64,000 nt of DNA from Erythroxylum novogranatense. Taxonomy: Eukaryota; Streptophyta; Magnoliopsida; Malpighiales; Erythroxylaceae. The notes beneath the pieces were generated by a model. That model made no database searches and was not told where the DNA came from. It saw nothing but the letters and a program-made list of their open reading frames with translations. The translations under genes and the position numbers were made by a program. Below, one piece after another: positions 9,736-22,335 of the stretch. Each line of letters opens with the position of its first letter. The stretch's first letter is position 1. The stretch spans positions 50,633,414 to 50,697,413 of the forward strand of contig CM057230.1 of NCBI GenBank assembly GCA_029891385.1, written 5' to 3'.

Positions 9736-10466
9736 GATATTTCTTTGAAATTGAATGAGAAGATAGAGGGATAACCTTCCCTACATTAATTCAGAGGTGA
9801 AGTCAATGTCGAGATGCACATTTGAGCATATTGTCATTGTGTATCATTTTCTTTCCCCTTTTTCAAATTGTTTATGTTATTTTGTATGTATTGATTGGGT
9901 ATTATATCACACACAAATACCCCTTAGGAGGATATGTGGATGCCACACAAGACAGTACAAACAAGCCAAAACATTTCACATAAGCATAGCATTCAAAATC
10001 TCCATTGGAAGCCATTCAAAACAAACATACATCATATTACACACTGAACTTAAACAAATCTTGTTTCAAACCATATATACATTATATCACATGAACTTAA
10101 AATTGAAAATCAGCTTGAAATATAGTCATTACAAAAACATACAACAATTTAGAGTCATACATTTTTAATCCACCAGGCTAAGCATATAACTTAGTGAGTA
10201 ATAACTAATATATACATAAACTGACAACTAATTATACGGAATCATGATATAACAGAAGCATGTATTAACAATTTATCGAAACGAACAATTCAAACATATT
10301 GAATCTCATAACAGATTTTATAATTAAAAGAACTAAATATCAAAAGAGGGTATATTCAAAATCAAAACACAATTTAGTTTATGTCAGAATGAAACAGATA
10401 TTAGAATACAAAATCAGATGACTGCTAAATCTAATTACAGAAGCGAGTAACGGGACTTATACAGAA

Positions 10467-10542
10467 GAGACCGAAGTCTCGACACCGAAGGGTTAATAAT
10501 AGAAGACACTGAAGTGCCACTAATACAAGACGTTGAAGTGTC
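10467..10542. repeat. Mini-hairpin ladder with GAA loops and varying stems
   Basis: Successive hairpins: GAGAC-CGAA-GTCTC (10467-10480), GACAC-CGAA then a broken arm, GACAC-TGAA-GTGCC (10504-10517), GACGT-TGAA-GTGTC (10529-10542). The E5 5' LTR has the matching set at about 23852-23962, including GACAC-TGAA-GTGTC at 23869-23882. Stems differ between units while the loop stays close to YGAA. Confidence 0.7.
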
Positions 10543-11696
10543 ACAAAAGCAGCTGCAGACCCTTCTAGGCATGCTTAATTATCCACAAGTAGGACTTAAC
10601 AAATTCAAAAACAGAAATATCTAAAATTTAATTCACATATCAATCAATGTTTTCATACCATGTATTCAAACATATCACATTCTTACAGTTTTGCAAATCA
10701 TTTAATGTTCTAAATTAATAGTAAACAAAACAGTCAAAGCAAAACTATCAAAAATTACTTACTGTATTACTTACAAAAATTGACCATCTAAATTACTTAC
10801 AAAATAATCAAGGATTACTTACTAAATTTCTTACAAATATTCATCAAGAATTACTTACAAAATTTCTTTCTAGATTACTTACAAAAGCTCCCTTATTGCT
10901 TATTGCCTCGAAGTCTCGGCAATATCTGGAATCAGTCACTCTATGGGTTCCTCTAATACATTTAATACAAACATATATCACTATTGTGCACAATTATGAA
11001 TTCAATTATGCACATTCATGTATACTGAATATGTATGATGCATGTTCATGACAAATTTTCGGGTTTCTTATTCTTCATCTTATTACATTGTCAATCATGT
11101 GAAAACATACTCAACTGTTCAATCCAGATTTATATCATAACTAACTTTCAGGTCCACTCCGCTTAATTATTCACTTCAGGAAGATGAGGTAATTTGATAA
11201 AGCTTCCTTCTAAAAATTTGTTCTTCCAAGTATTAAGTTTCTAATGATACCAAGTTCATTCCATTTGGTTCTATATACTGAATGTTATACTCAAAAGAGC
11301 TCAGAATATACTCAAGCTTCAACAAAATTCCTATCTTAACTTCCAATAAGATTCTTAAATTCGTTGAGGAAGAATTTGAATTCAATCTCTTCAAAAAAAT
11401 TCACTAAATTTGTAATCTCCATTAGAGCTCTACTGGCCAAGATATAATCAAAACACTGAAGTATATTTAGTGAAACCATCCCAGTTATCATACTTCAACA
11501 TAATCACAATTTCATCTTTAATTCGTCAATCAATTCATTTTAGATGATCCTAATTTTTGGTTGGGAAGAAGATCAATGTCTTATGAGTCTATTGGGTCAA
11601 TTCTTATGTCAATTGGATGTCTAGAGAAGACGTTATAACAAAAAGATCCAAGCATGTTCAGAAAACAACCCCCCTTTAAAAAGCATGGAAGTTGCC

Positions 11697-11775
11697 ACTA
11701 CACGATCGCGACATTCCAAATGGACTAGCAATGTCACGATCGTGCTGCCTTTTAGCAAAGTCACAATCGTGCAAA
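11697..11775. repeat. E5 family cassette: repeated CACGATCGTG words
   Basis: CACGATCGCGACA (11701), the perfect palindrome CACGATCGTG (11735-11744) and TCACAATCGTGC (11761) recur within 80 bp. In the other LTR the equivalent is about 25128-25210 (TCACGATGGTGC, ACCGCGACATT, TTGCGATCATGC). It sits next to the GTTATAAC...CCAATTGAC module, the same neighbour the E1 cassette has. Confidence 0.65.
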
Positions 11776-13082
11776 AGCAGGATCATGACGTTCTGTTTCT
11801 TCATGAACCAAAACCAGATTTTTTCCCTCCTTTTTTCATTCTTTTCCCATATTTATACACTTACATTCACCACATTATTTCACTTCCAATTCATTTGAAC
11901 TCATTCTCAACACAACTCAAAATCAAGTTTATATCAAACACTAAAAACCGATGCATGCACGTGAAACCATTTTCAACTTTATCTCTCTATTATAAATTCC
12001 TATCTTTCATCTGATGTTTTTCTTTTCACTTTTCATCAATTCTTACACTCCATTTAGACCATTATGGATCACAACCTCATCTAAATCGTCATTCCTTATC
12101 ATCAAACTCATTTAAATTCATTTATACTGATACTCAACAAAATCATGCATGTACAATGAAAGACAAACCTTATGCGTATTTCATAGTACAAAACAAAGTA
12201 CATATATATTCATTGATTTTTCATGAAATTTTTGTATCATTTTCAATCTTTTTCCCTTATCTCTAAAACATTTCAAATGCAAGATCAAATTCAACACTCA
12301 AAAAGAAAATAGAACATTACTCATAGTTTTCATTATTTTCTACTCTTTCATTCTCACTACTGAATTTATTTCTTCCCATGTCTCTCATGCATGAACCCAT
12401 GTACAAAACATTAAAATATCATCAAATGTTATTCACGAAAAAACTTATTTGATTCAATCAGATTCTAGCTCAAAATTCTAGATTCTAATCCTCTCAAGTA
12501 AACAGACATCAACTAAAACTTATAATTATCTTCATTTAGTTCTCCAGTAGTAAAGAGTCAGAAGCCAAATATATAAATGTGCATAACATGTAGTTTCGGT
12601 GATGGATGAAAATAACAAGGGAAAGAGTTTTTGGTTGGTGTTTTCAGTGGTGAACAAGCCAAATGAGTTGCAAAATATTTCTTCCATAGCAAGCTCATGA
12701 CTACGTGTATTCAAGATACATAGCCACATGTCACCATGCATGTGTACCACTTGTCATGCATACAGGACTTCCACCTTGCATAATGCCATTTGGCTAATTT
12801 TTTTTCTATTCTAAAATACATCAAAAATTCTAAAAAAAATCCTAAAATTACTCAAAAATTTCAAAATATTACTAATAGTCTCCAGATAAATTTTTTCCAC
12901 CAATAATCCATAATTCGCAATTTTATAAATCTGTTTTATCTGAAATTGTCATGAATGCATGTACAAATATTTTATATGAGTCCAAAAATTCACAAGCACA
13001 TATCAGTGAATACTCAATTATGCAAAGCACACAGTGCATTGAAATTCCTCAATTTTTCGAACCCCTAACATGAGGTGTTACA

Positions 13083-13241
13083 ATTCTTCCATCCTTAAGA
13101 AATTTTGCCATCAAAATTCATACCTAGATAACTCGTTCAGAAAGCAATACTAAACATGATTTAAATATCTAGGGCCTTTTACAGACTTTTCCAAAATCTT
13201 GAAATAAATCGAATATCATGATAAAAAATAATAAAAAATGG
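13083..13241 (-). pseudogene. E5 integrase, downstream half, plus pol 3' end
   Basis: On the - strand from 13241 the frame continues the integrase core interrupted by E2: DIRFISRFWKSL then a stop then KALDI, corresponding to the chromovirus motif DRDPRFTSRFWKSLQKAL. The second catalytic aspartate region is altered (HDIR in place of DRDPR). After KALDI the sequence jumps to the pol terminus (MNFDGKIS) and the polypurine tract, so the rest of the integrase and the C-terminal domains are deleted. Together with 22205-22335 this is one split pseudogene. Confidence 0.75.
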
Positions 13242-16200
13242 TGTTGGGACTCGATCCGGGAACCGGATCCCAACCGAAAAATAGAAACGGATATGACGAA
13301 CGAAATGGCAGATAGCTAAAACGAATAACAAAAGACGGAAACAAAGTACAGAGCGGAGACAAAAGCGGAAGCGAAAATAGCAAAACGAATCGAATAAGTA
13401 GGCAAAGGCGATAAAGACAACAAAGCGAACGCGGAATTAAATCGAATGCAAATCGAATACAGATCGCAAGCAAAGCAAACAAGCGGATCAAGTTGACCTG
13501 AAGAAAATTCCGATATCTGTAACAAATATGATAGACAAACTAACGCGTTGGAAACACTAATACATTCCAAATCTGGTAGAATTTTTTTTTCTTTCTTTCT
13601 TTTTCTCATTTCTTACATCTTTAGCCAATCTCATTCAAATCAAACAAACAATTTCCACTTTTGGAAATATAACCTCATGCCAAATTTCTTACACACTTTG
13701 ATCATCTTTCATACAAATCACAAATCTCATCCGAAATCGGAGCTCCTATGCCACTAGCGGACAGCCGGGAGAAGGCTTTAAACAAATAGAGGCAGTGCAC
13801 TGACTCACAAGGGACCTAACCAAACCCACATAACACATAAGCGAAAAGGAAATTCAAATTGCCCGAAGGCACTTTTCAAAAATCTTGAATTTTCATATCT
13901 CAACCACATATCCAAGCATGAAATCATATAGCAACCCACATTCAATCCAAATTCATCAATTTGATCACGTATCAATCCAAATCATAAATATGAATGCAAT
14001 GTATTTCTTTAAAACATAACTCAAACATATACATATTCATAATGCCCACTTTTCAAGTTTATCTAATAATTCAAAAACCGTGAATTTCTTCAATCTTGTA
14101 ATTTCTTAAAATCATTTCTAAAATAAGGAATTTAATCCTTTGAAATCATAATCTTTCAAACATTTACATAAACAATAATTTTCCAAAGCTTTTCTTCTTG
14201 ATTTTTCAAATCACATGCTTATGCTTAAAATTCAATAAATAAACGTACTACCCACCTCGAAATGATGCTAGGAACTCGTCCCGATCATCAAATTGATCCT
14301 TGCTTCTTTCCTTCTTTCAATTAAAATTGACCTAAGCCATAATCATCCAAATTCAACATCATAATTTGCATAATTCTCAAAATTAACTATAGGAAACCCA
14401 AATTCATCACTTTACCAAGCTATCTAAAGCAATAATTTCTAAAATCCCCAAATTCCAAATTTAACCGAAACCGATTCACTCAAATTCAATATCATACTTA
14501 ACTTAATTTCTCAAATTGAGCTTAGAAAACATTAATTCCTCACATATTCAAGCTATCTAAATCTCCAATTTTGAAAAACCCCAATTTTCAAAATTAGCCT
14601 AAACCAATTTACACAAATTCACTATCATAAATCACAATTTCTTTAAAAATTTATTTCATATTTCACAAACCTATATTCTCATCTATAATTCTACACCAAA
14701 ATTTCACAAAATCCTGTAACATAAAATTAAGCCTAAACCTTAATTAATTTTCCATCCAAAATTAAACACAACCTAAGGCATATACATCAAACTTAGCTTC
14801 ATAAATCACAAACCCAAGTTGATTTCCATATTTCTAAACTCAAATTTCATCAAAAACACAAAGTCCAAATTTTTCCCTTACCTCTTTTCTTCTCCATTTT
14901 CGAAATTTGTTGGTTCCATTTGAAAGCTTTTACCTCCTTCCTCCTTTTTCCCTTGGAAGCTACTCAAAACTCTTGCTTGAAGACCCTTGAAAATCGAAAT
15001 CTAGCATTTTCTCCTTCTTTTCTCCCATGGCCGAAAGTTCTCCTCTCTTCTCTTCTCCTTATTTTCTTCTTTTTTTTCTGATTTTTCCAGCCCATTTTGT
15101 GGCTTTACATTGCTTAAAACGACATCTCCTTTTGTGTTTTAAAGCCATGCCATTAATGAAGGTCAAATGACCATATTGCCCCTCCATTCAAAGCTTAAAG
15201 TCATGCTTACTTGCGGGTTGATTCGCACTCTCAATTTGAAGGAATTTGTGAAAATTTCTTTCTAGAGAAATGTTCCTCTTTGTCTTAATTTCATAATGCC
15301 ACAAGAATCATCCAATTCGGAGCACTACATCAAAAGTTATGCGCAAAACATTTCGGGTTGTTCATATTCTAACACATTTTCTAGCACGTTATTTTCATCC
15401 TGAAATTAACATTCTTAATCCCAAAATTGACATTTGATGTCTTCATAACAATTGTAGCTCTATTTCTCTAGTTTAAGTCAAATCAAGAATCGCCTCATTT
15501 AGATTACCAGAGAAAAAGTTATGCTCAAAATACTTTCAAATGTTCTTAATCCAAAACTGCACACTAATCTGAACTGCATTTCATAATTTAAAAATCTTAG
15601 GGGCAAAATTGAAATTTCCTTTCTTCATATGACTTGTAACCCCTTGTCTTAACTTTATTTTGCCTCAAGAATCACTTCAATCGGATCTCTATAGATCTCG
15701 AATTTCTCAAAATACTGAACTATGTTCGAAAAATTTTCTGACTCACTTTGATTAATTTAATCAACCTCAATTAAAGCTCAAAAATTCACAAATTTCTCAT
15801 AAAAATGAAATTCATTATCTTAGGAATCCAACGCTTCAAGAATCAACTCAATTGGATATCAAACGAAAAAGTTATAAGCAAAAGAGCGAGAGGAGGACAT
15901 TTAGCGATTAGGCTTCGGCACGTTTAAGAAACTTTGAGACTAGGCATGACCACGTCTAAGAATAAAATCTGGATCTGCAGAAAACTTTCAAAATTTTCAA
16001 ATCATATCTTTTGCTCCCGAACTCTAAATTTGACAAATTTGGTCTCTATGGAATGCTTGAAGGAAGATATACAACTTCCATGTAGAACTCAAAGATCAAT
16101 TTCATTTCTAAAGGGGGTCAAAAATTTAGTCAAAGGTACTGCCCCAATTTAAGATATCCCTAAACAAATGTCAACTTTGAAAATTCATATCTTTCAACTC

Positions 16201-16991
16201 CAAATTCCAATCATGTCATATTTTATATCGATGCAAAGCTTGGAAAGTTCTCAACAACTTTCATGAAGGACATAAACATCAATTTGATCTCTAAGGAAGT
16301 CAATTTTTCAGTCAAACGTTCTGTCCTTTAATATTCATGCTAAAACCATAACAGAAACTTGTAAAAATCATAACTTATTATTCCTTGATCGAAAAATTCT
16401 ATACTTTATGTCATAATAAAGATAAAATCAAACTCTTCAAATTTTATGAAGAACTTAAAGGCTAAATCAACCTCTAACTAGGTAAATTTTCCAGTCAAAT
16501 CTTCAATCATATACTAGGTCAACCCATAACATTTTTCAAACAAAATCAAATTTATACTAAACTTTGACTGCTCATAGCTTTCACTCCCGATATCGAAAAA
16601 TTGCAAACTTTATGGCGACAGAAAGCTCTTAACATAAACTACAAGTTTTCAGAAGACAATTTTCTCAAATTTTGGCTAAAACCAAAAGTCAACTCTCAAG
16701 TCAAACATTTTATCATTATTCATCCCCAAATTCAAACTTTCTAAATTCTTCAAATTTCACACTTTTTCTTTTTAATTCTTGCTATTTAACTTCATTTCAA
16801 TCAACTCATCCATTTTAATTTCGTAAACCATACCAATATACTCAAAACCCGAAGATATCAAAATCAAAATCATTCTTTTCTTATGAATTTTCTCAAAGCA
16901 TAATTACTTTTATTTCACAATATATATATATAACTACTCATTTAATTTCACTGATTATTTCCAAATTCCACTTAAAAATCGGGGTCCAACA
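13242..16991 (-). repeat. E2 3' LTR, 3750 bp, internally deleted
   Basis: Compared with the 5' LTR it lacks 17956-18901 (946 bp). TCCGAAA flanks the missing part in the 5' LTR (17949-17955 and 18895-18901) and is present once at the junction (13730-13736), a microhomology deletion. The loss removes the stem-loop and one side of the 47-bp duplication. The cassette is at 15901-15960, with ladders on either side. Confidence 0.9.
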
Positions 16992-17473
16992 TTTTTCCCC
17001 CTCTTAAAAGAATTTCTTCCTCGAAATTCATACGTAGTAAATCATCAAGTAACACATTCGTTGATCTAATTGCTTTCCAAAAGCTCATAATCAATAACTT
17101 TTCCTTGATCACACATATTTCTCAACTTATTTGCACTTATTCACTTCTTGTGTCAAATGCCTATCTCCTTAAATCAAACATTTATTAACACATTTTCACA
17201 AGTCATATAGTCTCATTGTTTAAGAAACCCAATAAGGACCAATAATCTTTTCAATTTAACTAATGGATCTTCCGTACATATTTCTTTCCTTAATCTCATC
17301 TCATAATTGCATGTACAAAATCAAATCGTCATTATGAACTTCAAATCTCAAGTTCATTAACACACACCTAAAATCAATCAAAGTTCTTAACCTCACTCAA
17401 ACAATCACTAAATTCATTCTTAATAACCATATTGCCCAAGTATGATCATAATACTGGGCTCTGATACCATATC
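16992..17473 (-). other. E2 interior: PBS, 482 bp non-coding, polypurine tract
   Basis: Same landmarks and the same length (482 bp) as the E1 interior. The tRNA-Met PBS is on the - strand at 17458-17469, and the chromovirus pol-end relic (TTCGTCCTCG-like, here TTCCTCGAAATTC) lies near 17015. No coding capacity. Confidence 0.9.
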
Positions 17474-20400
17474 TATTGGGACCCGATCCGGGAACCGAAT
17501 CACAACCAAAAAATAGAAACGGATATGACGAAAGAAATGGCAGATAGCTAAAACGAATAAAAAAAGACGGAAACAAAGTACAGAGCGGAGAAAAAAGCGG
17601 AAGCGAAAATAGCGAAACGAATCGAATAAGCAGGCGAAGGCCATAAAGACAACAAAGTGAACGCGGAATTAAATCGAATACAGATCGCAAGCAAAGCCAA
17701 CAAGCGGATCAAGTTGACCTGAAGCAAATTCCGATATCTGTAACAAATATGATAGAAAAACTAACGCGTTGAAACACTAATACATTCCAAATCCGGTAGA
17801 ATTATTTTTCTTTCTTTCTTTTTCTCATTTCTTACGTCTTTAGCCAATCTCATTCAAATCAAACAAACAATTTCCACTTTTGGAAATATAACCTCATGCC
17901 AAATTTCTTACACACTTTGATCATCTTTCATACAAATCACAAATCTCATCCGAAACCATACATCTTTTTCTTTTTCCATTTGGTAATATTCTTATACATT
18001 CATATTAATCCGAAAATTCATATTTATACTAATTTTTATCAAAAATTCTGCAGCATAACGGTTGCCTTAGACCTATCCCAAAACCTGCAAAGGTTCAAAA
18101 CACACTTCTAAATTCTCAAGCAATCACACAATCATCCAATTCGATCAGACCTTCTGTCCGGGATCTCGGTAGATAAACACACTCCTATATCTAAACCACT
18201 TCAAATCATTAATCATGTCCAATTCCAATACCCATTTCAATCTTAAATCCATACACAAATTCCTAAATCAATACCATTATCATACACAATGTCATACACA
18301 ATTTCATATATAAATTTCATGATTCCAAACACATCATCATTTCATTTCTTACAAATCCTTCATGACTTTTCAAGCCATTTACAAACTTACAAATTGCTCA
18401 AGATACAGAAATATACACAAATCGAACAAGTGTCCTGACAGTCTTTCATCCAATCTCCTGCTCGAATACCTGGAGATGAGGACGAAAGGGGGGGGGGTGA
18501 GCTAAAATAGCTCGTGGATAATATGTTTATAAATTGAAAAGTAAGCGAAAACATATTTGGAAAAAATTTACCATTTATTTCCGAAATTTCACATTAGAAA
18601 TTTGGCAAATCTCGTATTTTTCACACTTTTCAAAATATTGCCAAAACAATTGCAATCGCTTTTCAGTTGAAAAACCACCATAATTTATTTCTAAAAAATT
18701 TTCACATTTTGTGTTTATAAAAAAGATGCAATGCAACACACTTATAAACAGAACAAAACACACAAAACACATCAAATGGTCTGGTTTGGCCCAAACAGAA
18801 CGTACTACACATTCCCGCATAGCGGTCCAGTGCAGCCGTGAACAGAACGTACTACACTTTCTCGCATAGCGATCCAGTGTACCCGTGGAGGGAGTCCGAA
18901 ATCGGAGCTCCTATGCCACTAGCGGGCAACCGGGAGAAGGCTTTAAACAAATAGAGACAGTGCACTGACTCACAAGGGACCTAACCAAATCCACATAACA
19001 CATAAGCGAAAAGAAAATTCAAATTGCCCGAAGGCACTTTTCAAAAATTTTGATTTTTCACATTTTCATATCTCAACCACATATCCAAGCATGAAATCAT
19101 ATAGCAGTCCACATTCAATCCAAATCCATCAATTTGATCACGTATCAATCCAAATCATAAATATGAATGCAATGTATTTCTTTGAAACATAACTCAAACA
19201 TATACATATTCATAATGCCCACTTTCAAGTTTATCTAATAATTCAAAAATCGTGAATTTCTTCAATCTTGTAATTTCTTAAAATCATTTCCAAAATAAGG
19301 AATTTAATCCTTTGAAATCATAATCTTTCAAACATTTACATAAACAATAATTTTTCAAAGCTTTTCTTCTTGATTTTTCAAATCACACGCTTATGCTTAA
19401 AATTTAATAAATAAACGTACTACCCACCTCGAAATGATGCTAGGAACTCGTCCCGATCATCAATTTGATCCTTGCTTCTTTCCTTATTTCAATTAAAATT
19501 GACCTAAGCCATAATCATCCAAATTCAACATCATAATTTGCATAATTCTCAAAATTAACTATAGGAAACCCAAATTCATCACTTTACCAAGCTATCTAAA
19601 GCAACAATTTCTAAAATCCCCAAATTCCAAATTTAACCTAAACCGATTCACTCAAATTCAATATCATACTTAACTTAATTTCTCAAATTGAGGTTAGAAA
19701 ACATTAATTCCTCACATATTCAAGCTATCTAAATCTCCAATTTTCAAAAATCCCATTTTTCAAAATTGGCCTAAACCAATTTACACAAATTCACTATCAT
19801 AAATCACAATTTTTTTAAAAATTGATTTCATATTTCACAAACCCATATTCTCATTTATAATTCTACACCAAAATTTCACAAAATCCTCTAACATAAAATT
19901 AAGCCTAAACCTTAATTAATTTTTCATCCAAAATTAAACACAACCTAAGGCATATACATCAAACTTAGCTTCATAAATCACAAACCCAAGTTGATTTCCA
20001 TATTTCTGAACTCAAATTTCATCAAAAACACAAAGTCCAAATTTTTCCCTTACCTCTTTTCTTCTCCATTTTTGAAATTTCTTGGTTCCATTTGAAAGCT
20101 TTTACCTCCTTCCTCCTTTTTCCCTTGGAAGCTACTCAAAACTCTTGCTTGAAGACCCTTGAAAATCGAAATCTAGCATTTTCTCCTTCTTTTCTCCCAT
20201 GGCCGAAAGTTCTCCTCTCTTCTCTTCTCCTTATTTTCTTCTTCTTTTTTCTGATTTTTCCAGCCCATTTTGTGGCTTTACATTGCTTAAAACGACATCT
20301 CCTTTTGTGTTTTAAAGCCATGTCATTAATGAAGGTCAAATGACCATATTGCCCCTCCATTCAAAGCTTAAAGTCATGCTTACTTGCGGGTTGATTCGCA

Positions 20401-22090
20401 CTATCAATTTGAAGGAATTTGTCAAAACTTCCTTCTAGAGAAATGTTCCTCTTTGTCTTAATTTCATAATGCCATAAGAATCATCCAATTCGGAGCACTA
20501 CATCAAAAGTTATGCGCAAAACATTTCGGGTTGTTCATATTCCAACACATTTTCCAGCACGTTATTTCCATCCAGAAATTAACATTCTTAATCCCAAAAT
20601 TGACATTTGATGTCTTCATAACAATTATAGCTCTATTTCTCTAGTTTAATTCAAATCAAGAATCGCCTCATTTAGATTACCAGAGAAAAAGTTATGCTGA
20701 AAATACTTTCAAATGTTCTTAATCCAAAACTGCACACTAATCCGGACGTCATTCCATAATTTAAAAATCTTAGGGGAAAAATTGAAATTTCCTTTCTTCA
20801 TATGACTTGTAGCCACTTGTCTTAACTTTATTTCGCCTCAAGAATCACTTCAATCGGATCTTTACAGATCTCGAATTTCTCAAAATACTGAACTATGTTT
20901 GAAAAATTTGCCGACTCAGTTTGATTAATTTAATCAACCTCAATTAAAGCTCAAAAATTCACAAATTTCTCATAAAAATGAAATTCATTATCTTAGGAAT
21001 CCAAAGCTTCAAGAATCAACTCAATCGGATATCAAACGAAAAAGTTATAAGCAAAAGAGCGAGAGGAGGACATTTAGCGATTAGGCTTGGGCACATTTAA
21101 GAAACTTAGAGACTAGGCGTGGCCACGTCTAAGGATAAAATCTGGATCTGTAGGAAACTTTCAAAATTTTCAAATCATATCTTTTGCTCCCGAACTCTAA
21201 ATTTGACAAATTTGGTATCTATGGAAAGTTTGAAGGAAGATATACAACTTCCATGTAGAACTCAAAGATCAATTTCATCTCTAAAGGGGGTCAAAAATTC
21301 AGTCAAAGGTACTGTCCCAACTTAAGATATCCCTAAACAAATGCCAACTTTGAAAATTCATATCTTTCCACTCCAAAAGCCAATCATGTCATATTTTATA
21401 TCGATGCAAAGCTTGGAAAGTTCTCTACAACTTTCATGAAGGACATAAACATCAATTTGATCTCTAAGGAAGTCAATTTTTCAGTCAAACATTCTGTCCT
21501 TTAATATTCATGCTAAAACCATAACAGAAACTTGTAAAAATCATAACTTATTATTCCTTGATCGAAAAATTCTATACTTTATGTCATAATAAAGATAAAA
21601 TCAAACTATTCAACTTTCATGAAGAACTTAAAGGCTAAATCAACCTCTAACTAGGTAAATTTTCCAGTCAAATCTTCAGCCATATACTAGGTCAACCTAT
21701 AACATTTTTCAAACAAAATCAAATTTATACTAAACTTTGACTGCTCATAGCTTTCACTCCTGATATCGAAAATTTGCAAACTTTATGGCGACAGAAAGCT
21801 TTTAACATAAACTACAAGTTTTCAGAAGACAATTTTCTCAAATTTTGGCTCAAACCAAAAGTCAACTCTCAAGTCAAACATTTTATCACTATTCATCCCC
21901 AAAGTCAAACTTTCTAAATTCTTCAAATTTTCACACTTTTTCTTTTTAATTCTTGCTATTTAACTTCATTTCAATCAACTCATCTATTTTAATTTCATAA
22001 ACCATACCAATCTACTCAAAACCCGAAGATATCAAAATCAAAATCATTCTTTTCTTATGAATTTTCTCAAAGCATAATTACTTTTATTTC

Positions 22091-22141
<51 letters not shown>

Positions 22142-22199
22142 CTACTCATTTAATTTCACTGATTATTTCCAAATTCTACTTAAAAATCGGGGTCTAACA
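17474..22199 (-). repeat. E2 5' LTR, 4726 bp, full length
   Basis: The full-length LTR. Its inner end begins TATTGGG instead of TGTTGGG, a G to A change. It holds the cassette at 21074-21133, both 182-bp ladders, the stem-loop near 18497-18516, the paired GGACCGCTATGCGGG-type units near 18790-18890, and a long AT run near the outer end. The 74-codon ORF of E1 recurs intact at 20136-20360. Confidence 0.92.
22093..22141. repeat. AT dinucleotide microsatellite
   Basis: An uninterrupted TA run of about 48 bp at the outer end of the E2 LTR. The same site has about 17 bp in the E1 5' LTR (540-557), an interrupted run in the E1 3' LTR (5621-5644) and about 13 bp in the E2 3' LTR (16919-16931), so it changes length quickly. 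Confidence 0.95.
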
Positions 22200-22204
22200 A
22201 ATGG

Positions 22205-22335
22205 CATGCCATACAACCCCACTGTCTCATTCACATATATATCTGCAAACTTATCTAATGAATAGTCAGAACGAACAAGCACATAATGAGCAAGCTTGGT
22301 GAATTTATCCACTATAATGTGTTCATATCCCCATC
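22205..22335 (-). pseudogene. E5 integrase, upstream half (chromovirus core)
   Basis: On the - strand this reads IIVDKFTKLAHYVLVRSDYS, then LDKFADIYVNETVGLYGMP. It matches the chromovirus integrase core around the first catalytic aspartate (IVDRLTKSAHF...YSLDKLAELYV..IVRLHG.P). The frame continues at 13241 on the far side of E2, so E2 inserted within a codon run of the core. Upstream of 22335 the similarity stops. The integrase would have joined the cDNA to host DNA; this copy is dead. Confidence 0.85.

Larger units (their letters stand above)
8741..9904 (-). repeat. Athila-like LTR (solo or truncated), approximate ends
   Basis: On the - strand, blocks about 9050-9190 match in kind and order the LTR at 26518-27170: a stretch ending in CCTAAGG-AAAA-TG-GATTAATA-AGC, a later GGTT-AACTGAT block, then GTAATGTTACAGTGCGCTA near 8741, comparable to GTAATGTTGCAATGTGCTA before the tRNA-Asp PBS at 27175. 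No PBS follows here, so this is a solo or broken LTR. Its outer end was not resolved, and E5 may have inserted into it or beside it. Confidence 0.55.
9905..13082 (-). repeat. E5 3' LTR
   Basis: Homologous along most of its length to 23250-26517. Landmarks in + coordinates: stem-loop CTAAG/CTTAG near 10185, mini-hairpin ladder 10467-10542, repeated CACGATCGTG cassette 11697-11775, and the outer LTR end at GTTACA, 13077-13082. The adjoining AATTCTTCCATCCTTAAG is the polypurine tract read backwards, which makes this the 3' LTR. Short ORFs (for example 9797-10168 and 11685-12014) have no recognisable content. Confidence 0.8.
13242..22199 (-). mobile_element. E2: second copy of the E1 family, inside E5 integrase
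   Basis: Complete insertion with the duplication AATGG (13237-13241 and 22200-22204). In element order: 5' LTR 17474-22199, interior 16992-17473 with PBS complement GCTCTGATACCA at 17458-17469, polypurine complement about 16992-17005, 3' LTR 13242-16991. Sequence and layout match E1 throughout. The shared 482-bp interior and the independent target site show that this non-autonomous family transposed at least twice. It is younger than E5. Confidence 0.93.

Noticed and set aside
9797..10168. 123-codon ORF, the longest in the left half
   Set aside because: Spans the likely E5 boundary at 9905 and LTR sequence, has no conserved motif, and is not kept in the other E5 LTR.
10467..10542. CRISPR-like array because of short regular repeats
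   Set aside because: Units are paired stems with changing sequence, without constant repeats or unique spacers, in a plant retroelement LTR.
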